From NCBI GenBank assembly GCA_009760855.2, contig WPIO01000079.1, positions 1,308,501 to 1,372,500 on the forward strand: DNA of 64,000 nt. Reading direction: 5' to 3'. The translations under genes were made by a program, and so were the position numbers. Positions within the stretch are counted from its first letter, which is position 1, and the number at the start of each line of letters is the position of its first letter. Below are positions 55,550 to 64,000 of this stretch, piece by piece. The DNA is from Cristatella mucedo (lineage: Eukaryota; Bryozoa; Phylactolaemata; Cristatellidae). The notes beneath the pieces are model-generated. The model had not been told where the DNA came from and did not search any database. It worked only from the letters and a program-made list of their open reading frames with translations.

Positions 55550-55745
55550 AAATCTGTTGGCTAACGCATGCGTACCAAAAGCCGCTCGCGACTTTGCCCG
55601 CTCATAACAGCCGATGATACATTACATTACATCACTTGGCATTACATCTCTCTTCGCAGTTTCACGCGCAGGGTATGGGTGAAAACCAGTATACGCGTGA
55701 GACTGCAAGCAGAACTATGCACACGCTATGCGACACCAATCGACC
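55550..55745 (+). mobile_element. LINE-B tail plus shared downstream segment
   Basis: TCTGTTGGCTAACGCATGCG to ATACATTACATTACATC is a shortened LINE-B 3' end. Then GGCATTACATCTCTCTTCGC to CTATGCGACACCAATC matches the reverse complement of 44285-44395. Confidence 0.85.
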
Positions 55746-56573
55746 GATGCCTGTTGCCGCTTCACAACGCGACAGCGCGCCATCTTGACGATGGCTTACG
55801 CGGCTGTCGCTCCACCTGCCGTCCGCGTAGACCGACTCGCAGTAGCGGCTTCCTCTAGGCGCGTAGAACTAAAATATACGTCGTCGTCGCGATGGGAAGC
55901 TGATTTCTGCGATAGGATTAAAATTAGCGCCGTTGATTCTGCCCCCGCTCTGTTCCGCTCCGCTACGCCTCCGCTCCGCTCACCGGGTTTCCAAGGAGAC
56001 TCGATGAGGCGGTCGTGGGCGTTGTGGAGAAGAGCTGTGTTTGTTTGGCAGCTTCTTCTCAGCGGCAGCTCTCTCTCCAAACTCATCGTGAAACGTCTTA
56101 CTGAAGAGAACTTGCAGAAGAGCTCTCTTCAGTGGAGATGGCTGTGCTGGAAGACGCGACCCAAAAGGTTATCAGAGCTAGAAAGAAAATTGGACTCAGT
56201 CGCCGCTGAGACAGTGCAACAAAACTCAAGGACGTGGCCAGGCGTTAATGCGTTCTCCAGTGCTTTGGAAACAATCGTGTAGAGCTGCGAATGCGGACGC
56301 TAACAAGAAGCGAATTAGAGGCGCTCTAAGATAGATTTGTATACATATATGCATTCGTAAATATATCTACCTATCTATCCATCTGTCTATCTATTCATCC
56401 ATCTATAACAACCGCGATTATCGTATCAACAACAAGCGCGGTTTCAGCATGCATGTGCTCGTAAAAGAGATTCACACTGACTGTGAAAATCTGTCAAGGA
56501 CATAGGATTTGTTCATACTTTTTAAATTTCATTAAGAAAGCGAACGACGCAGGGTTTGAAAAAGGAAGAGTAT

Positions 56574-56574
<1 letters not shown>
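55746..56574. other. 184-codon open frame of unknown nature, then simple repeats
   Basis: The plus strand is open from 55728 to 56282. The inner start MRRSWALWRRAVFVWQLLLS looks like a signal peptide, and a charged helix (LTEENLQKSSLQW, then LSELERKLDSVAAETVQQN) follows. No family recognised, and no splice site is obvious. A CCGCT-rich stretch at 55945-55985 and ATCT repeats at about 56355-56405 flank it. Confidence 0.3.

Positions 56575-56576
<2 letters not shown>

Positions 56577-56656
<80 letters not shown>
56577..56656. repeat. (GA)n microsatellite
   Basis: 80 bases of GA with a single AAAG interruption. Confidence 0.98.
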
Positions 56657-56827
56657 GCAAAAATGAAGTTACATAGGTATTCAACGTCGGGGAGAGATTG
56701 AGCTCGCGTACGTACACTAATGCTTGCAAGAGCACGCACGCGCATCTGTGTGATTAGGGTTTTTGCGTATGTGCGTCGCGTCTTAGTTTCTCCGTGCGTG
56801 CGCGCTGTTGCACTTGCTGCGAAATAC

Positions 56828-56985
56828 AATAAAAATAATTCATTTGTATAGCGCCCCAAGAGAACCTAATCTCTATTCAGGCGCTTCACATATGCCTCCG
56901 GGCTCGAGCCCACGACCTCAGCCTTGACCTTGGTCCCCGGGGGCGAGCACCTAACCGCTGGACCAAACCAGCTCGGCGACGCATC
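56828..56985 (-). mobile_element. SINE-2, minus strand, reference copy
   Basis: Best copy. Read on the minus strand: head GAGCTGGTTTGGTCCAGCGG (box A region), GGTGCTCGCC, ACCAAGGTCAAGGCTGAGGT, box B GTGGGCTCGAGCCC, GGCATATGTGAAGCGCCTGA, ATAGAGATTAGGTTCTCTTG and GGGCGCTATACAAATG with an AATTATT tail. About 155 bases. The last 45 bases match the LINE-A 3' end word for word in several places. Confidence 0.95.
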
Positions 56986-58079
56986 CGCGGTGCAATGTCT
57001 ACGTTGGATCGACGGCGTAGAGCGGCTCGTGATCAACAATGGCTGAGCCACTTCCGATTGATCTTCTTCCGGTCGAGCCACTTCGCGCACGCGCCTGAGC
57101 CGGGTTTTCCCGGCTCAGGCGCGTGCTCAGTCGCTTCTGCAGCAGCGACCGTAGCCGCCAAAGCCGCCAAAGCCGCCGCCGATAGACGAGGCTTGAAAGC
57201 GCTGGTTCGATGTCCCGCGCTCGTCTGGGCGTCGCCGGCGACGCTGCATAGCGATGAGAATAGAGCATTCGCACGGCGCCCCTGCGACAGTGGGCTGAGA
57301 GTAGCGTCGTCGTCGCCCCGCTGGCTTTGTCTCCCTCTCATCGCGCTAACGGTAGACCGACCTTCTCAGCGGCCGGGGCTGCGGGAGCGTCGCGCTTTAC
57401 GGCGTCGCACATTCGCTGCCGTACGCGCTCGCGCTCCGGCAGCGCCTTCCGCTTCCGCTCGCGGGCGTCGGCCAGCTCGACCGCCTAGACGGTCAAGGTC
57501 AGCGCCGACCTTCGCCGTCAACGCCGCAGCTGCGGTTCGCCTCGGCGATGGCGGTCGGTCGGCGAGCGTTCGTCGCGCGCCGCCCGCCCGCAGAGCTCGG
57601 CAGCGCCCGAGGCTGTGCGGACGGAGGCGGCGCCTGCGTGCGGGCTCGTGCCGCCGCTCGACGCCGACGATTAGGAGCCTTCGCAATTTCGAGCGACCGC
57701 CGGTGGGCAGATGTCGCACCGGTTTCCGCACCGCTTGGCCGGTAATTGCTAGCGCGCGGCCGGCGAGAATTAGAAGCCGGTCTGCTCGGCCGCCGCGGAG
57801 GGCATCTGTCGCAGCCGGGGACATGCGTAATTAGCGGCCGGCGCAGGCGCCGTTCGGCGGCGGAGAGGAGACTTAATTAACTGCGATTAAGCGGCGCCGC
57901 GGCTCGCTGGCGCCATTGCCGGCAAAGCCGGGTCTGCTAATGGCCTACTGGAACCCAGATGGTGCACTGGGAATCGTTCGGTCGACGTCTGCTGAGAAAC
58001 CACTGGGCGGCTGGTGCTGCCGCATCGCTGCGGCCTTGAGCCCTGAGTGGCGGCCATTAGCGTCACCTCCCTTTAAACC
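56986..58079. promoter_or_regulatory. CpG-rich island with a perfect hairpin
   Basis: About 1.1 kb, very GC- and CpG-rich, open in several frames on both strands (279 codons on plus) with Arg/Ala-rich, composition-driven peptides. A perfect 18-base hairpin lies at 57087-57126. Words like ATTAG next to GGC-CGGCG recur from 57664 onward. It may be a promoter or part of a GC-rich repeat; no gene is supported. Confidence 0.4.
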
Positions 58080-58182
58080 CACGAATTACTTTATGTTTCC
58101 TTTGCAGCAAATGCAAAGCACCTAAAAAGAGATTGAGTTCTCTGAGGCCGCTTTATCAAGTGTATTAGTATCATTATTATTA
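58080..58182 (+). mobile_element. LINE-A 3' tail
   Basis: TTTCCTTTGCAGCAAATGCA, AAGCACCTAAAAAGAGATTG and GGCCGCTTTATCAAGTG with ATT-like repeats. A minus-strand LINE-A/SINE-2-type scrap (AGGCGCTTCGCATAAG) follows at 58220-58260. Confidence 0.9.
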
Positions 58183-58260
58183 CGACAGTAACCATGAGGA
58201 CCCCTAAGTGCAAACGCTTAGCGCCCTTAAGGAACCTCTTGCTAGGCGCTTCGCATAAGC

Positions 58261-58857
58261 TGGACAGGAAGCTTGCGAATTAATTACCAATAGGGCTTGC
58301 GAGATTTTAGTAGGGCCGAGGCGCATAAACAACGGCGCGCGCGCGCGCCGACGGAGTGCGGGCCGCGAGGCGCAGGTGAGCGCTCCTGGCTTCGCTTGAA
58401 TTGTCGCCCTGTCGCAGGGACGTCGTGCTGCGAGTGGGTAGCGAGTCTGCGGCTCTGAATGCACTCGAGATGGAGGCCTTCGCAATTTTCAGTTTAGCGC
58501 GAGGTGCCGCTCCGGGGCCAGGAGCCGGCGCGACGCTCGGCATTAGGCGCCGGCCGACGCTCGGTATTAGGCGCCTTTGCGTGTCGCGTGTCACCTTTGC
58601 GTGTCGGGCAGGCGCGGCGAGAGCTTGGAGTGAACGAGCGAAAGAGCCGGTGGCTGTTCGGTAAGTAGAAGCGGGCGGGGGCGAAGGGGTGCGAGAGAAT
58701 GTTGGAGCACGCGGTCTGATGATGCGCTGGCGAGGGCGCAGTAAACCGCACTGAGAGGTGAGGCAGAGGGGCACCAAAGCGTCCCCGCAGGCATGGCTGC
58801 GGTGAAGGGGACGCGGCAGCCCTTACCAAACGGGCTCCTTTAAAGTAATGGCAATGA
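58261..58857. other. Unassigned GC-rich stretch
   Basis: A GC alternating run lies at 58333-58349. GCCTTCGCAATTT at 58476 recurs at 57678 (GCCTTCGCAATTT), and ATTAGGCGCC occurs at 58542 and 58566, linking this to the island on the left. No exon. Confidence 0.45.
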
Positions 58858-59800
58858 TAAAAACGATAATAATGATAGCAATACATGTACATAGGGCCAC
58901 CAGTTAACTTAATCTCTCTCCCTCTCTCTCTCTAGGAAATTTCCATTTGCTGTAAAGGAAGCACTATCGAATGGTTAATGGTAGCATGCTCAATGACAAC
59001 AAGCAAAAGATGGTTAGGGGTGAAATGCACAGGGTCACCATGCAAATGTGGTAAGGGGCAGCATGCACAGTGGCAGCACGCATAGGCTCACAAGCGACAC
59101 ACCGCACGGATCCGCTAAATACTTCGATAAGAAGATGCGTTTTAGCTTCTTTTTAAAAAGTTCTTTTAAGTCAGAAGATGTCGTGACGTCTGTCTGGAGG
59201 GATTTTCAGGCTTCGGGAGCATGCACACTAATGGCACGGTTTCCGAGAGATTTAAGGTTTGTATGAAGTGTAGCTAAACGATTTGATTGAGAAAAGCGGA
59301 CGGTACTATGCTTAACCTAATGGGAGAGTAGATCTGATAAGTACGCTGGACCCACGGAATGAAGTTACGTAGACGTGAATAACATAACCTTAATTATAAT
59401 ATTGAACTTTCTTATTGCCATTAGAGAGCTTAATCTCTGTGTGGGCACTTTACAATTGATGCAAAAGAAGCATGATCAATTGGTTAGTGGTAGCATGACC
59501 TGAAGTTGATTGAGTTGCTTGACTCGGAGCCAGTGCAGGTCATGTTAAAGTGGTTCGAGGCGGCAACTGCCACCCCCACGACAGACAAACCTCGCTGTCG
59601 AGTTTCGCACCAACTGTAAGCGCCTGATTGCACAGGTCGGTAGACCAGCAAGCAGTGACTCATAAGTCGAGACGGGATGTCACAAATTTATGGACTAATT
59701 TAGTCGTTGTCTCCCTGTCTAAGCAAGCTCGAATTTTAGCGAATCCATGTAGCTGAAAGTAGGCAGGCTTGACTGTGAAGCTTAATAAGTTCCATTTAGC
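58858..59800 (-). mobile_element. LINE-A 3' fragment with a nested tail, minus strand
   Basis: Tail, 3' UTR and C-terminal codons to about 59390. A second minus-strand LINE-A tail (GAGAGCTTAATCTCTGTGTG) is inserted at 59393-59500. The thumb codons then continue to about 59790. Diverged. Confidence 0.85.
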
Positions 59801-61179
59801 CAAACTAATAGTAGTTAACCTTTAGCCGCCCGCCCCCTCGCCTCAGGAGGTCCGGTAGTGCCGCCGAGTTGGACACCGGCCTTCCGAGGAGACCGAGGGA
59901 ACGGCATATAGCCGTTCTGGATGTGGGTGGGACGGTGTGCAGACGGCGGCAGAGTCGAAGTGTTCCGCCGCCGCAGAGTCGAAGTGCTCCTTCGCCTAAA
60001 GTCATTTACAAATTTTTCCCAAGTGGAGCCAAGAGCGTGTGCTAGCGTGTCGCTCATTCGGCGTCAGTTTCCGTCAGAGGAGCCACCTTTAGTCGTCTTA
60101 GGTCCAATCGTATTCACAAGCTGCCGACGAGACGGTTTAGTTTTAATTTTTATTTAGATTTATATTTACTTTTATCTTATTCATATTTGCATAGGTTTAG
60201 TTTTGTTTTTAACAAACGTCTGCTGAGCTGCCCGACTTCGTTGCGTTCCATGAGTGCATTTTCGAATTGGCCGCGACATGAGTTTCCTAGACGGCTTCCG
60301 TGCGGCACGCTGTCTGAAGGGACTTCAGACCGCCATTCCCACAAAATTGTTCGGGGGGGGGAGGCTAAAGAATCTCCGAGGGCTGCGCCCCTTAAGCACG
60401 CGGCATCGGAATAGTTACCCAGGTGGGTGGAAAGAGTTTTTGTAAGCGGTTACGAAAGTTGGAATAAAAGGTTTCCGTGGACTGCAGAGCTTTTCCGAGC
60501 AGATTATTGCGATACGAAATCTCGGACATGTGCGACAGCTCTCAGGCTCGAGATCAAACGAACACTGCCAAAATTCTTGGCTACGCCCTTGTAGATGTGG
60601 CAGCTCTGACGCTCACGACGGAAACCGCACAGTTCTGTACTCAACTTTGACCTCCCATAGCGCTGGCAGCAGCAGATCGTTCCAGAAGATTAGTCGCAAC
60701 CAAAATGACCTCGAGATCGCTAGAGGGATCTGAAAGACTACACGGTAGTCTGGTTTTATGTTAACTTCGCACATCAGGAGCTGGAAGCTATCTGGAAGCC
60801 TTTTTTGTAAAGTTCCCTTGTATGCTTCACGCATTCAGTACTTGTGCATACCAACCAACCGATATCTTCTCCTTAAAGGCAATGTGCAGTGCTTAGTGTG
60901 ACGCGAAGCTAAATAAGGCGCGATTAAATACTGTATTCCTATTACAATTATTATCACTAAGGATATGATATAGTGTCTTCCACTTTATGACAAGTTTCTT
61001 TCCGATCAACGGCTCTTACATGAGAAGTCAAACCTTGCGAGTTATTTCAGCATTATGATCAACGGCGAGCGAGCGGTAAACCTACGAGCCCTCAAGCTAT
61101 TTGCTTGCCGAATCGTGTAGTCTAGGTCAACTTCAAGTGAAAATTGATGCTCTCCACTTTTTGGAGTAATCGCTCAGCT
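59801..61179. other. Unassigned stretch
   Basis: A tandem pair of about 26 bases (GCAGAGTCGAAGTG) lies at 59947-60000. A G run occurs at 60352-60361. Open frames of 60-80 codons show no domain. Confidence 0.45.
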
Positions 61180-61275
61180 CAATTTGGGCTTTCATTTCTA
61201 TGCCGATGACCGGCAGTTCTACGTTATGCACTTCGACTTGTGCCTAAATACACCTCAACTAATTAGGAAAGTCTT
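61180..61275 (+). mobile_element. Reverse-transcriptase palm scrap of a LINE
   Basis: FHFYADDRQFYVMHFD is encoded at about 61190-61240: the YADD palm motif with Arg at the next position. The rest of the element is not visible. Confidence 0.75.
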
Positions 61276-61834
61276 TCATGAAAAGCTGCAGTTGGATTAA
61301 TCTGCTTAAAGTTAATCTGCTTAGTCAATTTGCTCAAGTGGTAGTACTTTTCAAAAGACAATGATACAATTAATTATAGGTAGTTTGTATAATATCATAG
61401 AGGAACTTATTTTCTATCCAGGCTCATTCCCAGGTCTCTGCAAGAGAATCGATACCGATGTGGTTAGTGACATGCACAGTATCAATCGTGCAAAAAGAAA
61501 AAAACAAGTATAACGCTTAAACCAGTACGCCAAAGCAGACGCATATGGACATATATGGACATCTAGACATACTCTTGACCCCCTGTTAGCAAGACTTCTA
61601 GCGAATCGCAGGCATCGGAGTCATCCACAGCTTCTAACGAAAAGAACACGGAAACAAGAAAAACAGCTCATCGGAAGTAATCAGAAAATATGTTATTTTA
61701 GCTTTGACATAAGATATCTGGTCAGCCAAAGTAGAGGTCCTAGTCCGAAGTAGTACCCAGACTTTCGCTGCCTGTCAGCTGCTGGCTTAATCACTAATGT
61801 GTTTCAATTTAAAGGAACAAATACTAGATGATTT
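61276..61834. other. Unassigned stretch
   Basis: At 61385-61490 a very decayed LINE-A or SINE-2 tail on the minus strand is possible (GAGGAACTTATTTTCTATCC, then GGTTAGTGACATGCACAG). Nothing else. Confidence 0.4.
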
Positions 61835-61992
61835 AACAGTATCTTTTGCGACAGAAGATCCTTTATGGCTATCACAACCGCTTGCAGTGGCAATGAAGGA
61901 TTGCCCACCGAAGGATTCGAATCCATGACTTCGGAACATAAGTCGTGGAAGGCAACCGCCTGACCTAGTGTGCTATATCACCGGCGAGGTGA
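61835..61992 (-). mobile_element. SINE-1, minus strand
   Basis: GCGACAGAAGATCCTTTATG, the body, B-box complement GGATTCGAATCC and head complement CCTGACCTAGTGTGCTAT. The palindrome is partly lost (CTTCGGAACATAAGTCG). Confidence 0.9.
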
Positions 61993-62455
61993 CTAGATGG
62001 TGAGCAAAGGATGGTCGAGAGTCCTTGACTGAAGGAGGTCAAGGAGGTCAAGGACAGACAGATAGGCTGGCACAAGCGAGAGAAATGACGCGAGACCCAA
62101 ATTTAGTATCCTGTAGTCGATGTAATTCTTTATAGGTTGCCATTGAAGTTCAGACTTCAGCGGAGTGATTTGGCAACTATGCGTTTGACGACAGACCAGA
62201 AGAGCTGCTGAACTCTGCAGCGGCTGTAGAAGGTTTAAGGTCACAGGTCGGGAGACCGTAAAAAGGGAATTGCAATAATTTAGATGCAATGCAAGAGCTT
62301 GAACTAGGTTGGCTGCCTCTAAAAATCTTACCTGAAAAGGTCATGATTTTCGTCTTATCCCTTTGCGGAAAGTAGGCAAACTTAACAGTAGAAGCAATGT
62401 ACTCATCTAATAACAAATCGCTTGAGAAAAGTGCTCCTAGATAACGGGTAGATGT
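61993..62455 (-). mobile_element. Third L2/CR1-type LINE fragment, minus strand
   Basis: The minus strand encodes LDEYIASTVKFAYFPQRDKT, LNYCNSLF, ITPLKSELQWQPIKNYIDY and SLVPAYLSVLDLLDLLQ. The motif order is that of LINE-A, but the wording is clearly different. It lies between two SINE-1 copies of the same orientation. Confidence 0.85.
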
Positions 62456-62477
62456 TGCTACAAACGTGATGTGCAGC

Positions 62478-62655
62478 TTACTTAACTAGCTGATTCAACT
62501 GCCTCCTTCGTACAGCGACAGAAGAGTATTTACGGCTATACCATTGCTTGCAGCTGCAATAAGAATCACCCACCGCAGGATTCAAACCCACGACTTCGGG
62601 ACCGAGGTCGTGAAAAGCAGAAACCTCACTTAATGAGCCATCGAGGCTCATCTCG
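62478..62655 (-). mobile_element. SINE-1, minus strand
   Basis: AACTAGCTGATTCAACTGCC, body, B-box complement GGATTCAAACCCACGA and the palindrome (CTTCGGGACCGAGGTCGTGA, slightly changed) to GAGCCATCGAGGCTC. Confidence 0.92.
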
Positions 62656-63322
62656 ATCACGTCAGGATGGAGCTAAGCCTCTAGCATATCACTTATAGTG
62701 GTGCTAATCTCGTCTGACTGGCGACAAATACTGGCAACGCAGGAATCTTAATTCACGGCAAGTGACATTTAGATGTAGCACCAATGCGAACAGGTATGAT
62801 GGCAATAGCTGGAACACGGGAGTGATAAACAGCGCTCATACCTTGAAATAATAAGTCCATATGCATAGCGTAGAGTTATATTTGATAGAAATTGAGGGTT
62901 ACGTGCGTTCAACAACGGCCAATACCTAATGCCTACAAGAACAACTCCACGGCTTTAAGCTCAAATCAGGTCAAATGTCAATGCCAACTCCGGAAGTACA
63001 CATGAATACCTATTGCAGGGTGTTAGCTTGCATGTGGTTTCTGCCAGAGATTGTTCTACGGTTGCTTCCTAGTCGTTGCACCTCGAATACCGTGAATAAG
63101 TAAGTCATAAAATGGCATATTTAGCTTGCAACCGTTTCCCCGTCGCGGGACTGCTGCTAAGAATAACTACCAGATAGATTGTTGTCGTGAACCATCAACT
63201 AGCGTGGTCGTCTCGCTAGGTTTTCAGAGACCCGCATCTGGACTTCCTATGATCAAGAGCGGGAGAATTAGAGGAGAGAGCGAGTGACGCTGAGAGCGAA
63301 GAAAAAGGCAGTGACCCGTGAC
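62656..63322. other. Unassigned, with a repeat remnant
   Basis: GGCTTTAAGCTCAAATCAGG and TCAAATGTCAATGCC at about 62950-62985 match the extra 5' segment of the repeat at 54240. Nothing else recognised. Confidence 0.5.
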
Positions 63323-63422
<100 letters not shown>

Positions 63423-63489
63423 GTGAACCTAATAAACTGCTTTGCGATAAGGTCGAATGTGGGATTGCTTCATGTTGTCTTCTTTACAG

Positions 63490-63809
63490 GTGTTTTCAGC
63501 ACTACACTATGTCATTTCGTTGCAATCGCAGATGGCAGCCAGCCTTCGGCTCCATTGACCCCAAACCTCTCCGCCCCTGAGAAAGGGGATAACGGCACGG
63601 CCTTGACTCAACAGCCCGCCGGTCAAATATCGGCGCCAGTTAATGCTACCGAGTTGGCAGCAACGACGGCTTCGGCAAAGAAGACCGGCGGCGGCAGCAG
63701 CAGCGGAGAAGGACGTGTGTTCTGCTCTGGGTGGACGGTCCTCGTGCCGGCCATTGCAGCGGGTTTTATTATAGGCTGGCTGCCACGAAGGTCTGCCGGC
63801 GGCCTGTGA
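63490..63809 (+). CDS. Likely last exon of a small membrane glycoprotein
   Basis: A good acceptor (TTGTCTTCTTTACAG) precedes 63490, and the frame stays open to TGA at 63809. The peptide has a Ser/Thr/Pro/Ala-rich segment with two N-glycosylation sites (NGT, NAT), a Gly/Ser linker, then CSGWTVLVPAIAAGFIIGWL as a membrane segment and a short RRSAGGL tail. The upstream frame from 63423 also gives a hydrophobic leader, so an alternative is one exon with a signal peptide. A second acceptor is at 63531. A mucin-like or GPI-type surface protein is plausible; the family is not recognised. Confidence 0.5.
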
Positions 63810-64000
63810 CTGACTGCAGCATCAAGCAAGGTCCAAAATCCGATGAATATTCTAGAACCCGAACACATTCGCACTCCTTGCCAAATTATCTCTTAAGAGG
63901 CCGCCCGTTGGGCGACCGATGCATCGCTGCATCTTGTCATTTTTGTTTGGTGTTGCAACTGTAAAGTGTCTCGCTACTTTGCGACTGGTAATTACTGAGT

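Noticed and set aside
56995-57834. 279-codon plus-strand frame in the GC island
   Set aside because: Arg/Ala/Pro-rich, with long frames also open on the other strand and in other phases. This is what GC-rich DNA without stops looks like.

Overview
This looks like a repeat-rich stretch of an animal nuclear genome, probably an invertebrate. It has short exons with GT/AG borders separated by kilobase introns, fragments of non-LTR retrotransposons of the CR1/L2 group, two tRNA-derived SINE families, long dinucleotide arrays and one hAT-type MITE. There are no bacterial operons or ribosome binding sites. A mollusc would fit (the MITE is known from a pond snail), but the sequence alone does not prove the phylum.

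The one gene I can assemble with confidence is on the + strand from about 19.8 to 33.7 kb. It encodes a MINDY-4-family protein (FAM188/DUF4205 fold). Six exons (19841-19960, 22981-23334, 25026-25091, tentatively 28405-28565, 30994-31360, 33395-33724) join in frame to 465 codons and a stop. Both catalytic positions of the active MINDY deubiquitinases are replaced: Cys by Arg and His by Thr. It therefore resembles the inactive MINDY-4B branch. A CpG-rich block with a plausible first exon (10563-10656) lies 9 kb upstream and may or may not belong to it. Weaker gene signals are a kelch-like exon at 38247-38453 and the last exon of a small membrane glycoprotein at 63490-63809.

Most of the rest is mobile DNA. 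LINE-A (L2/CR1-like, ATT-repeat tail) supplies dozens of 3' fragments. LINE-B (CR1-like, TTACA-type tail) supplies one nearly complete but broken copy (47.8-51.2 kb) and several truncated ones. SINE-1 has a strong palindrome next to its B box. SINE-2 shares its 3' end with LINE-A and was probably moved by it. Nested insertions are common (7.0-8.9, 12.3-13.6, 27.0-27.5, 32.6, 44.6-45.9 kb), some with clear target-site duplications.

Region by region: 0-9 kb is LINE/SINE debris with two striking palindromes; 9-10.7 kb is GC-rich with the candidate first exon; 11-19.7 kb is repeats plus the SPIN-like MITE (16.08 kb); 19.8-33.7 kb is the MINDY-4B-like gene with very long TG arrays in its introns; 34-42.8 kb is a minisatellite, LINE-B copies and the kelch-like exon; 42.8-47.8 kb holds a duplicated 1 kb block; 47.8-51.2 kb is LINE-B; 52-58.8 kb has GC islands and a chimeric repeat; 59-63.3 kb is LINE/SINE debris; the end has the membrane-protein exon.
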